Source of the DNA: Gemmatimonadota bacterium
Lineage (GTDB): Bacteria; Gemmatimonadota; Gemmatimonadetes; Gemmatimonadales; Gemmatimonadaceae
Assembly: GCA_016871855.1 (NCBI GenBank)
Contig: VHBQ01000010.1
Location: 1-56,564, forward strand
DNA length: 56,564 bases
Direction: 5' to 3'
Shown here one piece after another: positions 1 to 10,631 of this stretch. A model generated the notes under the pieces. The model saw only the letters and a program-made list of their open reading frames with translations. It searched no databases and was not told where the DNA came from. Made by a program: the position numbers and the translations under genes. Each line of letters starts with the position of its first letter. The stretch's first letter is position 1.

Positions 1-683
1 GGCGCGGCGGCGCGCGGGTCGACCCAGGCGACGATGCGCCCGGCGCGCAGCAGCGCGGCGCGGTGCGCCACGCCGGCGAGCACGCCGAGGTCGGCCGCGC
101 CGAGGAGCACGGCAATGCCACTGGCGGCGATCACCTGCAGGGCGTGCCGCATCGTGCGGCGAGCCGATGGATCGAGACCGTCAAGCGCGCTGTCGAGGGC
201 GATCAGGCTTGGTGTCCCCTGCAGCGCGGCGGCCAGCGCTACGAGGCGACGGTCCACGGGCGCCAGCGCGCCGACCCGCGTGCCGAGTTGGTGCACAAGC
301 CCGATTCGTGCCGCCCAGAGTTCCTCGACCGCCACGCGCTCCGCCCCGAGGAGTTCGCGCTGAGCGGCGGCGAAGCGCAACGCCTCGCGCACCGTGAGAA
401 ACTCGTGCAGCACGGCATGCGACGGGACGAAGGCGGCGAATCGCACGGGACAGACCGGCGCGCCCAGCCACGTGAGCGAGCCCGAGTCCTGGCGCAGCAT
501 GCCGGTGGTGATGCGCAGGAGCGTGCTCTTTCCCGCCCCGGGCGGGCCGGCAATGCCGACGATCTCGCCCTCCTGCACCTCGCCGCTCGCGCCGTCGAGG
601 GCCACGACGCCGCCGGCCCGGCCGGTGAACGCCGCGCCGTAGCGCTTGCGAAGGTTGATGAATGAGACGACGGCGTCGGACAC
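1..683 (-). CDS. ABC-transporter ATPase-like protein with degenerate catalytic motifs (partial)
   Basis: Reading back from a GTG at 683, preceded by GGAG at a good distance, gives an open frame running off the left edge (227 residues visible). It has an ABC ATPase layout: Walker A GPPGAGKST near residue 40, then a Q-loop region reading FVPSHAVLHEFLTVREAL, a signature region reading GALAPVDRRL, and Walker B LIALDSALDGLDP. The Q-loop Gln, the LSGGQ signature, the catalytic Glu (Ser here) and the H-loop His (AVLLGAADLG) are all replaced, so it may bind ATP but is unlikely to hydrolyse it normally. It could be the silent half of a heterodimeric transporter or a regulatory subunit. The partner and substrate are outside the window. 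Confidence 0.75.
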   Translation of the reverse strand, partial: MSDAVVSFINLRKRYGAAFTGRAGGVVALDGASGEVQEGEIVGIAGPPGAGKSTLLRITTGMLRQDSGSLTWLGAPVCPVRFAAFVPSHAVLHEFLTVREALRFAAAQRELLGAERVAVEELWAARIGLVHQLGTRVGALAPVDRRLVALAAALQGTPSLIALDSALDGLDPSARRTMRHALQVIAASGIAVLLGAADLGVLAGVAHRAALLRAGRIVAWVDPRAAA

Positions 684-822
684 GGGGCGCTCCGGTGAGG
701 ACGCGACGAAGGTGCGTCCAACGACCGGAGTGCGTGTCACCTTTTGCTCGCACCACGGAGCGAAATCCCGCGCGAGGATTCCGTGCGCGGCGCGGGTGCG
801 GGCGGGTTGCGGTCGCGTGCCG

Positions 823-1896
823 CTAGGCGGGGTCGACGGCGGCCGGCGCCGCGTCGTCGCCATACGTGCGCTCGACCAGCAGCTTGCGCACGACGACGAG
901 GAGCACGGCGAGACCCGGCACGGCCACGAGCAGGCCCAGCGGGCCGAGCAGCTTGCCGCAGATGAGCACGCTCATGATGGTCAGCACCGGGGGCAGGTTC
1001 GCGTGCTTGTGCATGATGAGCGGATTGACGAGCTGGTTCTCCACGAAGTGGATGACGAAGCCGAACGCGACGACAAGCAACGCGCGCAGCCAGTCGCCGT
1101 CGGCGAGGACGAAGAACGCGGGAAGGAGCGACGAGACGAGCGTGCCGAAGAACGGCACGAGGGCCACGAGCCCGGTGAAGATCCCGAACGCGAGGTAATA
1201 CGGGACACCGAGCAGCCAGAGACCGAGCGCGGTGAGCGCGCCGAGCACGAACATCGCGAGGAGCTGGGCGAAGGTCCACGCGCGCAGGGCGAGCGTGACG
1301 CCGCGGATGACGTCGCGTGCCGCCTCGCGGTGCCGCGGCGGGACAAGCGAGATGAACAGGTCGCGGTAGATGTCGGGGCGCAGCGACAGGTAGAGCCCCA
1401 TGATGAGCACCGACACCAGGTTGATGAGGCCGTGGAGCAGGCCGAACACGCGCGGCCCAACATCGCCGACGAACTCGCGCACCTCTTGCACGGCAAGCTG
1501 GACGAGTTGGTGCTCGCCTGGGCGCACGAAGTCGCCGACCCCCGGAATCCCGGCGAGCATGGCCTCGAGCTGCGCCTCCCACGTGGGGATATAGCGCGGA
1601 AGCACGGCGAAGAGCTCGCGCGTCTGCTGAACGACCGGGCCGACGAGCAGAGCACCGATGCCGATGACGGCGAGGATGGTGCCGGTGATTGCGGCGACGA
1701 AGGCCGCACCGCGCGGCAGGCGCGTGCGCGCGATCAGGAAATCGGTGGCGGCGCCGAGGTAGACGGCGAGGAGCACCGCCAGGAAGAGGAGCAGAAGCAG
1801 GTCGGCGACGCGCCCCGCCAGCCAGACGAGGAGCGCCGCCGTCGCCACCCCCGCGAGCGCCAGGCCGAAACGGCGCGGCGCCTCAGCGGGACTCAA
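823..1896 (-). CDS. AI-2E/PerM family membrane transporter
   Basis: This 357-residue polytopic protein has the usual PerM (DUF20) pattern: paired N-terminal helices (residues about 10-50), another near 65-85, a polar middle region (about 95-150), then C-terminal helices including LVALVPFFGTLVSSLLPAFF and the conserved HFVENQLVNPLIMHKHANLPP stretch in the last third. The family exports small molecules or ions; substrates vary from AI-2 to Na+/H+ exchange and none can be assigned here. The start is a TTG directly after the TAG of pspA (TAGTTG), which suggests translation by reinitiation. It sits in a minus-strand operon after a YbjN-like gene and pspA, suggesting envelope-stress relevance. Confidence 0.88.
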   Translation of the reverse strand: MSPAEAPRRFGLALAGVATAALLVWLAGRVADLLLLLFLAVLLAVYLGAATDFLIARTRLPRGAAFVAAITGTILAVIGIGALLVGPVVQQTRELFAVLPRYIPTWEAQLEAMLAGIPGVGDFVRPGEHQLVQLAVQEVREFVGDVGPRVFGLLHGLINLVSVLIMGLYLSLRPDIYRDLFISLVPPRHREAARDVIRGVTLALRAWTFAQLLAMFVLGALTALGLWLLGVPYYLAFGIFTGLVALVPFFGTLVSSLLPAFFVLADGDWLRALLVVAFGFVIHFVENQLVNPLIMHKHANLPPVLTIMSVLICGKLLGPLGLLVAVPGLAVLLVVVRKLLVERTYGDDAAPAAVDPA

Positions 1897-2670
<774 letters not shown>

Positions 2671-2672
2671 GG

Positions 2673-3077
2673 TCACTTTGCCTCGGTGATCGCCGCCAGC
2701 TCGCGAAGATGCGCGGGAAGGGCGAGCGTGATGCTTTCGTAAGCGGCCTGAAACTCGGTGAAGTCGAGGTGCTCAAGCTCGAGCGCCTCGGTCAGCACGA
2801 TGGCGCCGTTGTCGATGCCGTAGGAGCCGTGCAGGAGGTCGGTGGCGTTGAACTCGAGCAGGCGCCGATTGAGGCGCGCCGCAACGGCGTCGCTCGCCGG
2901 CGAGTCCATCACCTTGACCCGCAGCACGACCACGGGCGGCGAGTGGTGGACGACGACGTTCATATCGAACTCGCCGCCCGGGTTGACCGTCCAGAGCCCC
3001 GTCTCGATTTCCTGGTACGAGGCGCCCTCGCTCGACAGGCGGTCGAGGAACTTCTCAATGTCTTCGCGATTGACCAT
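2673..3077 (-). CDS. YbjN / type III secretion chaperone-like domain protein
   Basis: The 134-residue protein has alternating beta strands and helices (PPVVVLRVKVMDSP, LNRRLLEFNATDLLHGSYGI, AIVLTEALELEHLDFTEFQAAYESI) like YbjN/CesT-fold proteins. No catalytic residues are apparent. Of the two ATGs six nucleotides apart, the second (3077) is chosen because AAGGA lies at proper distance from it and directly abuts the first. It is the first gene of the YbjN-pspA-permease operon, so a role in envelope stress or as a small binding partner of PspA is possible, but that is inferred only from position. Confidence 0.75.
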   Translation of the reverse strand: MVNREDIEKFLDRLSSEGASYQEIETGLWTVNPGGEFDMNVVVHHSPPVVVLRVKVMDSPASDAVAARLNRRLLEFNATDLLHGSYGIDNGAIVLTEALELEHLDFTEFQAAYESITLALPAHLRELAAITEAK

Positions 3078-3168
3078 GGTCATTCCTTCGTCAGCGTGTG
3101 CGGAACATACGCGTACGACTGCTGGGGAAGTTTCACACTGACACGGGGAGAACGCCAGTCAACGGCGT

Positions 3169-3290
3169 GGAACGAGGAGGAGGTAGAGGCGAGGGGACGA
3201 GGGCTGAGGCGCGGGACGGAGAGGACAAGGTTCTCGTCCCCCGTCACCATCCTCCATCCTCGTCCCTTTGCCTCTACCTCCTCCCCGTCC
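3169..3290. repeat. Inverted low-complexity repeat (GAGGAGGTAGAGG family)
   Basis: A purine-rich left arm (3169-3214, containing GGAACGAGGAGGAGGTAGAGG) is mirrored by a pyrimidine-rich right arm (3248-3290, containing TGCCTCTACCTCCTCC). Together they can form a long imperfect hairpin just after the sdaAA stop codon at 3293. A copy of the left arm recurs at 4179-4242. It may end the serine-dehydratase transcript, but it lacks a clean U-tract. Confidence 0.8.
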
Positions 3291-3292
3291 CC

Positions 3293-4171
3293 CTACGTCC
3301 TCTTCAATTGGTATAGCCTCTCCCTCGCCAACCTGCGCCCAGTGGGAGTCGCGGCAAGCCCTCCCCCCGCCGTCTCGCGGTAGCGGACGTCCATCTCGCG
3401 CCCGATCTGGCCCATCGTATCGATGACTTCGTCGGCCGGGATGGCGAACTCGATGCCGGCGAGGGCCATCTCGACGGCGGCGAGGGCGATGGCGCTGCCC
3501 GTGGCGTTACGGAAGACGCACGGAAGCTCAACGAGGCCGCCAAGCGGGTCGCAGACGAGGCCGAGCGTGCCCTGCTGCGCGAGGGCGACGGCGTGACCGA
3601 CCTGCGCGGGTGTCCCGCCGAGCATCTCGACGGCGGCGCCGGCGGCCATTCCGGCGGCCGCTCCGGTCTCTGCCTGACACCCGCCTTCGGCCCCGCTCAA
3701 TGAAGCGCGCTCGGCCACAACTGCGCCGATGAGTCCTGCGGTGGCGAGGGCATCAATCAGCGCGTCGTCGCCCAGGCCGCGCGCGTCGGCAAGGCCAGTG
3801 AGCACCGCCGGCAGGACGCCAGCGCCGCCGGCGGTGGGGGCGGCGACGATCACGCCCATCGCGGCGTTGACTTCCTGCACGGCGAGCGCGCGCATCAGCA
3901 CGTCGCGGAACGGAGTGCCGGCAAGCGGGCCCCGGGGGCCATGCCGTAGCTTGGCGGCATCACCGCCGACGAGTCCCGACGCGCTCTTCAGGTCGCCGGC
4001 CGCGCCGCGTCCCACCGCTTCGCGCATCACGGCCAGCGCGCGTCCCAACGCCGCGCGGATCTCGGCAACCGGGCGGCCGTGGTCGAGCGACTCGGCCTCG
4101 AGCGCGACTTGGCTGAGGCGCAGGGCGCGGGATTCGGCGTCTTGTATCGCGGATGCGAGGGAGGAATACAT
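3293..4171 (-). CDS. sdaAA: L-serine ammonia-lyase, iron-sulfur-dependent, alpha subunit
   Basis: The 292-residue protein deaminates L-serine to pyruvate and ammonia together with the beta subunit encoded upstream. Family marks include AAPTAGGAGVLPAVL, the SGAEGGCQAETGAAAGMAAG segment and CDPLGGLVELPC, which supply the Cys residues for the oxygen-sensitive [4Fe-4S] cluster. The ATG at 4171 (MYSSLASAIQD) matches family N-termini; a longer frame upstream reads into a low-complexity repeat and is rejected. The 74-nt gap from sdaAB is filled by that repeat. The two-subunit form is the Firmicutes-type arrangement rather than the fused E. coli SdaA. Confidence 0.95.
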   Translation of the reverse strand: MYSSLASAIQDAESRALRLSQVALEAESLDHGRPVAEIRAALGRALAVMREAVGRGAAGDLKSASGLVGGDAAKLRHGPRGPLAGTPFRDVLMRALAVQEVNAAMGVIVAAPTAGGAGVLPAVLTGLADARGLGDDALIDALATAGLIGAVVAERASLSGAEGGCQAETGAAAGMAAGAAVEMLGGTPAQVGHAVALAQQGTLGLVCDPLGGLVELPCVFRNATGSAIALAAVEMALAGIEFAIPADEVIDTMGQIGREMDVRYRETAGGGLAATPTGRRLARERLYQLKRT

Positions 4172-4178
4172 GAGTCGC

Positions 4179-4242
4179 GGAACGAGGAGGAGGTAGAGGC
4201 GGGGGGGGACGAGGCTTGGGGAGGGGGACGAGGGACGGGACG
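4179..4242. repeat. Second copy of GAGGAGGTAGAGG-family repeat
   Basis: GGAACGAGGAGGAGGTAGAGGCG at the start of this spacer is identical to the left arm at 3169, followed by a variable G-rich run with GGGGACGAGG units. It lies between sdaAB and sdaAA without the opposite arm. Confidence 0.85.
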
Positions 4243-4245
4243 CGG

Positions 4246-4920
4246 TCAGGCGCTGACCCGATCCAACCTCCGCACCCAGCGCACCCATTCCAGCGCACGG
4301 ATGTGCTCGCTTACCTCGTCGCCCGGCGGGTCGTCGACCTCGATCACCATGAACGCGTCGCCGCCACGCCGCTGACGCGAAACGCGCAGGGTCGCGATGT
4401 TGACGCCGTCATCGGCGAGCAGGGTGGTGATGCGCGCGAGCGACCCGCGCGTGTCCTCGGCAACGAGCACGATCGTGTGGTGGTTGCCGTGCACCTCCAC
4501 GGGGTAGCCGTCGATCTCGTTGACGAGAATGCGGCCGGCGCCGAGCGACGAGCCGATCATCACCGCCGTACGCGCGCCGCGCTCGACGGTGATGCGCACC
4601 GAGTTGGGGTGCACTTCGCTCTCCTCGCCCAGTTTCACCTTGGCGAAGGTGAAGGCGAAGCCCTCGCGCTCGGCGATCTCGAGGGCGGTGCGCAGGCGGT
4701 CGTCGTCGGGGCGGAAGCCGAGCAGTCCGCCGACGATGGCCTTGTCGGTGCCGTGTCCCTCACCCGTGCGCGCAAAGGAGCCGTGCAGCTCGATGCGCGC
4801 TTTCTCCGGCGTGCCACCGACGAGGTTGCGCGCGATCAGCCCCAGCCGGCACGCGCCGGCGGTGTGGCTGCTGCTCGGGCCCACCATGACGGGGCCGATG
4901 ATATCCAGGATGGAGACCAT
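4246..4920 (-). CDS. sdaAB: L-serine ammonia-lyase, iron-sulfur-dependent, beta subunit
   Basis: The 224-residue protein begins MVSILDIIGPVMVGPSSSHT, the conserved beta-subunit motif, and includes LHGSFARTGEGHGTDKAIVGG. From about residue 145 the C-terminus is an ACT domain (HTIVLVAEDTRGSLARITTLL), a regulatory module that binds small amino acids, commonly serine, in this family. It is the first gene of the sdaAB-sdaAA pair on the minus strand. The upstream spacer (4921-5025) holds two repeat families, and I see no convincing promoter there. Confidence 0.95.
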   Translation of the reverse strand: MVSILDIIGPVMVGPSSSHTAGACRLGLIARNLVGGTPEKARIELHGSFARTGEGHGTDKAIVGGLLGFRPDDDRLRTALEIAEREGFAFTFAKVKLGEESEVHPNSVRITVERGARTAVMIGSSLGAGRILVNEIDGYPVEVHGNHHTIVLVAEDTRGSLARITTLLADDGVNIATLRVSRQRRGGDAFMVIEVDDPPGDEVSEHIRALEWVRWVRRLDRVSA

Positions 4921-4929
4921 GATTGATGA

Positions 4930-5028
4930 ACTGGACTGAGGATTGCGATTGAGGATTGCGATTGAGGACTTGGATTGGCGATTGGCGTCAACAACCGTCT
5001 ACCGTCCACCGTCTACCGTCTACCGTCA
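4930..5028. repeat. Tandem spacer repeats: GGATTGCGATTGA family followed by CCGTCTACCGT decamers
   Basis: From 4936 to about 4987 the unit GAGGATTGCGATT recurs with variations; the same family lies at 21715-21770. From 4994 to 5028 the period-10 unit ACCGTCTACCGTCC recurs; this decamer family reappears at 10608-10706, 11474-11503, 26630-26680 and 52848-52922. The element fills the spacer between sdaAB and uvrA. Confidence 0.9.
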
Positions 5029-7839
5029 CTTCCCCCCGCGCAATACTCCCCTGAGAAACTGCCCCGTGTACGACGCCTTAACTGCCGCCACCTCCTCCGG
5101 GGTCCCCGCCGCGACGATGCGTCCGCCACCGGCACCGCCGTCGGGGCCGAGGTCCACGATCCAATCGGCGGTCTTGATGACGTCGAGGTTGTGTTCGATC
5201 ACCAGCACGGTGTTGCCGCGGTCCGCGAGCTTGTGCAGCACGTCGAGCAGCATCCGGACATCCTCGAAATGCAAGCCAGTGGTGGGCTCGTCGAGGATGT
5301 AAAGCGTGCGGCCGGTATCGCGCTTGCTGAGCTCGGTGGCCAGCTTGACGCGCTGGGCCTCGCCGCCGGAGAGCGTGGTCGCGCTCTGGCCGAGATGGAT
5401 GTAGTCGAGGCCGACGTCGTGCAGGGTCTGCAGTTTCTGCGCGATGCGCGGCTGGTTCTCGAACAACGAAAGCGCGTCCTCGACGGTCTGGTCGAGCACC
5501 TCGCTGATGCTCAGCCCGCGGAAGCGCACGTCGAGCGTCTCGCGATTGTACCGCTTTCCCTTGCACGTCTCGCAGGTGACGTAGACGTCGGGGAGGAAGT
5601 GCATCTCGATCTTCACGAGCCCGTCGCCCTGGCACGCCTCGCAGCGCCCGCCCTTCACGTTGAACGAGAAGCGGCCGGGACCGTAGCCGCGCATCTTGGC
5701 CTCGGGGAGCTCGGCGAAGAGATCGCGGATCGGCGTGAACAGCCCGGTGTACGTGGCCGGGTTCGAGCGCGGCGTGCGCCCGATGGGGCTCTGGTCGATG
5801 TCGATCACCTTGTCGAGGTGTTCGAGCCCCGCGATACGACGGTGCGCGCCGGGGATGACGCGCGCGCGGTAGAAGTGCCGGGCCAGCGCGCGATGCAGGA
5901 TGTCGCTGATCAGCGTGCTCTTCCCCGAGCCGGAGACGCCGGTGACCGCCGTGAAGCAGCCGAGCGGCACCTCGAGCGTGATGTCACGCAGGTTGTGCTC
6001 GCGCGCGCCTTCCACGACCAGATTTCGGCGCGGATCGCGCGGGCGCCGCTGGGCGGGGACGGCGATGTGCTTCTCGCCGCGCAGATACGCGCCGGTCAGC
6101 GAGCCCGGCGTGGCGATCACCTCGTCCACCGTGCCGTGGGCCACGACCTCTCCGCCGTGCTTCCCCGCCCCGGGGCCGAGGTCGATCAGATAGTCGGCGG
6201 CGCGAATCGTCTCTTCATCGTGCTCGACGACCAGCACCGTGTTGCCCAGGTCCCGCAGGCGCTTGAGCGTGGCCAGCAGGCGCGCGTTGTCTCGCTGGTG
6301 CAGGCCGATGCTCGGCTCGTCGAGGATGTAGAGCACGCCGACGAGCTTGCTGCCGATCTGCGTGGCGAGGCGGATGCGCTGCGCTTCGCCGCCGGAGAGC
6401 GATTCGGCGGAGCGGTTGAGCGTGAGGTAGTCGAGACCGACATCCACCAGGAAGCGCAGGCGCTCGCCGACTTCCTTGAGAATCGGGCCGGCGATCTCGG
6501 CGTCGAGGCCGCGTCGCCCGTTGGCGCGCAGCGGGACTTTCTCGATGAACGCCAGCGCATCGGCGACGGAGAGGTCCACGAGGTCGCCGAGGTTCATCCC
6601 TTCGACCGTCACGGCCAGCGACTCGGACTTAAGGCGTGAGCCGGCGCACTCGGGGCACTCGGCCACGAGCATGTACTCCTCCAACTCCGCGCGCACGTTG
6701 TCGCTGGTCGTCTCCGACCAGCGGCGCTGGACCGTGGAGAGGATCCCCTCCCACTTCACGTCGCCGCTCTTTGCGGGGATGCCGTGCAGGAGCGCGTCCT
6801 GCGCTTTCCTGGGGAGTTTGCCCCAGGCGGTGTTCAGCTCGAACTTGAGCTGCTTGGCGAGGCCGGGGAGGATGACGCGTCGCAGGTAGCCGTCGGGCTC
6901 GCCCCACGGGAGCACCACACCCTCGAGCAACGAGATGCTGGGATCGCCGAGCACGAGTTCAGCGCTGGCGAGGCGGCGCACGCCCAGCCCGCTGCACGCC
7001 GGACAGGCGCCGAACGGCGAGTTGAACGAGAAGTGGCGCGGCTCGAGCTCGGGCAGTGACAGGCCGCAGTCAGGGCATCCGTAGCGCTCCGAGAACAGGT
7101 GCGGCGTCTGTTTGCTCCCTTCGTGCCGCCGGATCTCCACGAGTCCTTCGGCGAGTCGCAGTGCCGTTTCCACGGAGTCGGCCAGGCGGCCGCGGTCGCT
7201 CGCGCGCACGGTGACACGGTCCACCACCACGGCGATGTCGTGGTTCTGCCGGCGGTTGAGCGCGGGCGGATCGGCGAGCTCCACGAGTTCGCCGTCCACA
7301 ATGGCGCGAACGAAGCCCTGCTTGCGCGCATTCTCGAACAGGTCGCGGAACTCGCCCTTTCGGCCCCGCACCAGCGGCGCGAGCACCTCGATGCGTGTCC
7401 CCTCGGGCCAGCCGAGCAACACGTCGGCGATCTGCCCGGCGCTCTGCCGCTCGACGGGACGCCGACAGTTCGGGCAGTGAGGCGTACCCGTGCGCGCGTA
7501 CAGAAGGCGGAGGTAGTCGTAGATCTCCGTGACGGTGCCGACGGTGGAGCGCGGATTGTGCCCGGCCGTCTTCTGCTCGATGGAGATGGCGGGCGACAGT
7601 CCCTCGATGGAGTCGACGTCGGGCTTCTCCATCAGCCCGAGGAACTGACGCGCATACGCCGAGAGCGACTCCACGTAGCGGCGCTGCCCTTCGGCGAAGA
7701 TCGTGTCGAAGGCCAGCGACGACTTGCCCGACCCCGAAAGCCCCGTGACCACCGTGAGGCGGTTCCGGGGGATCGTGACGTCGATCTCCTTGAGGTTGTG
7801 CTCGCGGGCGCCGCGGACGACGAGGGCTTCTTCGGCCAT
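5026..7839 (-). CDS. uvrA: Excinuclease ABC subunit A
   Basis: The 937-residue DNA-damage sensor of nucleotide excision repair works with UvrB and UvrC (not in the window). It shows the duplicated ABC ATPase design: first Walker [20 protein letters not shown], second [15 protein letters not shown], two LSGGEAQR signatures, [14 protein letters not shown] and [14 protein letters not shown]. Zinc modules are CPNC/CPDC...CPAC in the first half and CEAC...CETC in the second. Length is typical (about 940). The start [16 protein letters not shown] matches the family. It is divergent from the TPR gene at 7990. I did not find an obvious SOS operator in the shared spacer. Confidence 0.98.
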   Translation of the reverse strand: MAEEALVVRGAREHNLKEIDVTIPRNRLTVVTGLSGSGKSSLAFDTIFAEGQRRYVESLSAYARQFLGLMEKPDVDSIEGLSPAISIEQKTAGHNPRSTVGTVTEIYDYLRLLYARTGTPHCPNCRRPVERQSAGQIADVLLGWPEGTRIEVLAPLVRGRKGEFRDLFENARKQGFVRAIVDGELVELADPPALNRRQNHDIAVVVDRVTVRASDRGRLADSVETALRLAEGLVEIRRHEGSKQTPHLFSERYGCPDCGLSLPELEPRHFSFNSPFGACPACSGLGVRRLASAELVLGDPSISLLEGVVLPWGEPDGYLRRVILPGLAKQLKFELNTAWGKLPRKAQDALLHGIPAKSGDVKWEGILSTVQRRWSETTSDNVRAELEEYMLVAECPECAGSRLKSESLAVTVEGMNLGDLVDLSVADALAFIEKVPLRANGRRGLDAEIAGPILKEVGERLRFLVDVGLDYLTLNRSAESLSGGEAQRIRLATQIGSKLVGVLYILDEPSIGLHQRDNARLLATLKRLRDLGNTVLVVEHDEETIRAADYLIDLGPGAGKHGGEVVAHGTVDEVIATPGSLTGAYLRGEKHIAVPAQRRPRDPRRNLVVEGAREHNLRDITLEVPLGCFTAVTGVSGSGKSTLISDILHRALARHFYRARVIPGAHRRIAGLEHLDKVIDIDQSPIGRTPRSNPATYTGLFTPIRDLFAELPEAKMRGYGPGRFSFNVKGGRCEACQGDGLVKIEMHFLPDVYVTCETCKGKRYNRETLDVRFRGLSISEVLDQTVEDALSLFENQPRIAQKLQTLHDVGLDYIHLGQSATTLSGGEAQRVKLATELSKRDTGRTLYILDEPTTGLHFEDVRMLLDVLHKLADRGNTVLVIEHNLDVIKTADWIVDLGPDGGAGGGRIVAAGTPEEVAAVKASYTGQFLRGVLRGGK

Positions 7840-7927
7840 AGTCTTTAAAGATGGCGTCAGGACGCGCGGGATGGGAGCCGAACCGGCGCCGCGAACCGGG
7901 GGGCGGCCTCGGAGAGCACCTGGGCGG

Positions 7928-7958
7928 TTGGCTGAGTCGCCGTTCCGCTGGCTAGATT
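7928..7958 (+). promoter_or_regulatory. Possible sigma-70-like promoter for the TPR-transglutaminase operon
   Basis: TTGGCT (7928-7933) and TAGATT (7953-7958) are spaced 19 nt apart, placing transcription start about 25 nt before the GTG at 7990. The spacing is longer than ideal, so this is tentative. Confidence 0.3.
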
Positions 7959-7989
7959 GTTCCTTTCGTCCTCCTCCCCCCGACCAACC

Positions 7990-9039
7990 GTGACGACACG
8001 GGACCAGCGCCCGACTCCCCTCGGCCTCGGCTACGACCCTGCCCAGCTATCGTTTAGGGATGTCGAGGCCGTGCCGCAGCTGCGCGTCGAGCAGGAGGCG
8101 GAGGGTCGCGATGCGAGCCAGACTGCGGCGGTCAGCTTTCGCGAGCCGCCTGTCTGTGGCGAGTACACCTACGACGACGTGGAAGACGCCGGGCCGAGTT
8201 GGTCGGTGCGCATCGTGCAGGAGGCCGAGCACACGCCGGCGGCGGGACGCGGGCGGCCGTCAGCACCCACGCGTCCGTATATGAACGCGCCGTCGACGCC
8301 GAGCCGTCCGCCCGGCGTCACGAGGCCCAGCACGAACGGCGCGAGGATGCAGCCGGCTCCCGGCGCCGGCGACGGGGCGCGCCCCGCCGCTCCGCGTCCT
8401 TCGGGCGCGTCGCGTCCATTGGCGGCGCGCACCGTACCCGACCCGGCCCCATCACGCCCGGTGTTCGGCGCCGTGCCGAGCGCGGCGCTGGATCCACTGC
8501 GCCGCTCCACCGAGCTGTCACCACGCGACGCCGATGCGGCGATCGCGTACGCCAATGCCCTCGAGAAGCTGGGAGAGGCCACGGCATCGCTGGAGGCGCT
8601 CGACACCTGTCTCCGCGCCGGTGGCGACGAGATGCGGCTGATCTGCGCGCGGGCGTTCCTGCTGGGCGGCCGCCTGAAATACGATCTCGCCGAGGCTGAA
8701 CTCAAGCGCGCGGCCAAGCTGCGCGCAGACGACCCCGAACTGCACCTGCAGGTCGGCATCCTGGCCTGTCGCCGCGCGCGCTGGCGCGACGCCGTGGAAC
8801 CGCTCGCCAAGGCAGCCGCGCATCGCGCCGATGACGCGCTGGGCCACTTCTACCTTGGCGAGGCGTTGAATCACGTGGACCGGCTGGCGGAGGCGCTGAG
8901 CGCGTACGAGCGGGCGACCGTGCTCGATCCGGCCAACTGGCGAGCGTTCAAGGGTGTGGGCATCGTCCTCGACCGCCTGGGGCGTCGCGCGGATGCGGCC
9001 GTGGCGTATCGTCAGATGCGCGAGGTGCAGGGCCGGTGA
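7990..9039 (+). CDS. TPR-repeat protein with disordered N-terminal half
   Basis: This is a 349-residue protein if started at GTG 7990; a TTG at 7957 is less likely because it falls inside a putative -10 element. Residues 1-170 are Pro/Ala/Arg-rich and probably disordered, with one acidic patch ([15 protein letters not shown]). Residues about 175-345 form tetratricopeptide repeats such as PEDHL-type helices around [29 protein letters not shown] and [20 protein letters not shown]. TPRs mediate protein-protein contact. It overlaps the following transglutaminase gene by 4 nt (GTGA), so the two are translationally coupled and probably partners. Confidence 0.8.
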   Translation: MTTRDQRPTPLGLGYDPAQLSFRDVEAVPQLRVEQEAEGRDASQTAAVSFREPPVCGEYTYDDVEDAGPSWSVRIVQEAEHTPAAGRGRPSAPTRPYMNAPSTPSRPPGVTRPSTNGARMQPAPGAGDGARPAAPRPSGASRPLAARTVPDPAPSRPVFGAVPSAALDPLRRSTELSPRDADAAIAYANALEKLGEATASLEALDTCLRAGGDEMRLICARAFLLGGRLKYDLAEAELKRAAKLRADDPELHLQVGILACRRARWRDAVEPLAKAAAHRADDALGHFYLGEALNHVDRLAEALSAYERATVLDPANWRAFKGVGIVLDRLGRRADAAVAYRQMREVQGR

Positions 9040-10631
9040 GCCATCGCCGCGTGGGACGATGGGCGCCCCAACGGGCGCGCAACGGCCGCGGCCGGATTCG
9101 CGTGGTCGCGGCGATCGCGCTCCTCGCCGCCTGGGCTGGCGGCTTTGCGCTCCTCGTGCGGCGCGAGTTCTTTGTCGGGCAGGCCGAACGGCTGGCCGAA
9201 GCGGCGATGCGGCTGAGCCCTGGCGCCACGTTCTACGCCGTCGAACAGAACGGAACCCGCATCGGATTTGCCTCGACGACTATCGACACGCTGCCGACGG
9301 GCATCGAGGTCACGGACTACTTCGTAGCCGACCTCCCGCTCGCCGGCCGCGTGCACCGCGCGTCGGCGCGTTCCGTGGTGCTGCTCTCGCGCGCGCTCGC
9401 CCTGCGCACGTTCGATGTGCAGGCGGAGGCGGCCGAGACGCCGATGCGCGTGGTGGGGCGGACGGAGGGCGACAGCGTCGTGATCTTCACGATGGACGTG
9501 CCGGGCCAGCCCGCCGACACGCAGCGCATCGCCGTTCGCGGGCCCGTGCTCGTGCCGACACTCGCACCGCTAGCCGTGGCGCTCGGCGAGTCGCCGGAGA
9601 CCGGGAAGACCTACCGCATTCCGACGTTCGACCCCCAGCAGATGCAGTCGCGCGACGTTGCGCTGACGGTGCGCGCCGAGAGCGTCTTCGTCGTGGACGA
9701 CTCGGCGCGCTTTGACGCCGCCTCGCGGCGCTGGACGAGCGCGCTGCGCGACACGGTGCGGGCGTGGCACGTCGTAGCTGAGGAGGGAGGCTTCGACGGG
9801 TGGGTGGATGCGCAGGGGCGCGTGGTGGTCGCGCAGCAGGCCACCGGGATTACCCTGCGCCGGATGGCCTACGAACTCGCCTTTGAGAACTGGCGGATCG
9901 CGCGCGGCGCCGCCGCGGCGACCGAGCCGGAGCGCGACATTTTCGAGAGCACGGCCATCTCGGCGGGCGTGCGTCTGGACGCGGCGGCGCTGCCGCGGCT
10001 GCGCGTGCGCCTGCTAAGCGTGCCGCTCGCCGGCTATGCCCTCGACGGCGGCGTGCAGAGCCTGCGCGGCGACACGTTGGTGGTGGAACGGGCGAGGCTG
10101 GCGGCGACGTCGTATTCCCTGACGACCCGCGCCCCGGAGTTCCTGGCGAAGTTCCGCGCGGAGCTGGCCGCCGAGCCCCTGCTGCAGGTGACCGACATCG
10201 CGATCGTGCAGAAGGCCATTGCCATTGCCGGACTCGAGCGCGACGCGCGCCGCGTGGCCGAGCGACTCCACCGCTGGGTGTATGACTCGCTGGCGAAGGA
10301 AGTGACGTTCAGCGTGCCCAATGCCCTGCAGGTGCTGCGCACGCGGCGCGGCGACTGCAACGAGCACACGCAGCTGTACGTGGCGCTGGCGCGGGCCGTC
10401 GGCATTCCCGCGCGCATTGCGACAGGACTCGCGTACGTGCGAGGCAAGTTCTACTACCACGCCTGGCCCGAGGTCTGGCTGGATGCGTGGGTTCCCGTGG
10501 ATCCCACCTTTGGCCAGTTCCCCGCCGACGCCGCGCACCTGCGGTTCGTGGTGGGGGGGCTGGCGCAGCAGGCGGAGTTGCTGCGGTTGATTGGAAACCT
10601 GCAAATACAGACGGTGGACGGTGGACGGTAG
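9036..10631 (+). CDS. Membrane-anchored transglutaminase-like cysteine protease superfamily protein
   Basis: In this 531-residue protein, a single N-terminal membrane helix (about residues 21-43) anchors a periplasmic region. The C-terminal transglutaminase-like core shows the triad Cys (TRRGDCNEHTQLYVAL, near residue 445), His (KFYYHAWPEVW) and Asp (VPVDPTFGQF). The middle 300 residues have beta-rich sequence of no recognised family. Such proteins usually cleave or crosslink peptides in the envelope; the substrate is unknown. GTG 9036 overlaps the TPR stop. The last codons, reading QTVDGGR, are encoded by the decamer repeat at 10608, so the repeat supplies the protein's tail. Confidence 0.85.
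   Translation: MSHRRVGRWAPQRARNGRGRIRVVAAIALLAAWAGGFALLVRREFFVGQAERLAEAAMRLSPGATFYAVEQNGTRIGFASTTIDTLPTGIEVTDYFVADLPLAGRVHRASARSVVLLSRALALRTFDVQAEAAETPMRVVGRTEGDSVVIFTMDVPGQPADTQRIAVRGPVLVPTLAPLAVALGESPETGKTYRIPTFDPQQMQSRDVALTVRAESVFVVDDSARFDAASRRWTSALRDTVRAWHVVAEEGGFDGWVDAQGRVVVAQQATGITLRRMAYELAFENWRIARGAAAATEPERDIFESTAISAGVRLDAAALPRLRVRLLSVPLAGYALDGGVQSLRGDTLVVERARLAATSYSLTTRAPEFLAKFRAELAAEPLLQVTDIAIVQKAIAIAGLERDARRVAERLHRWVYDSLAKEVTFSVPNALQVLRTRRGDCNEHTQLYVALARAVGIPARIATGLAYVRGKFYYHAWPEVWLDAWVPVDPTFGQFPADAAHLRFVVGGLAQQAELLRLIGNLQIQTVDGGR

Noticed and set aside
4975..6639. 554-residue plus-strand frame
   Set aside because: Antisense to uvrA, rich in His/Arg/Leu with no domain.
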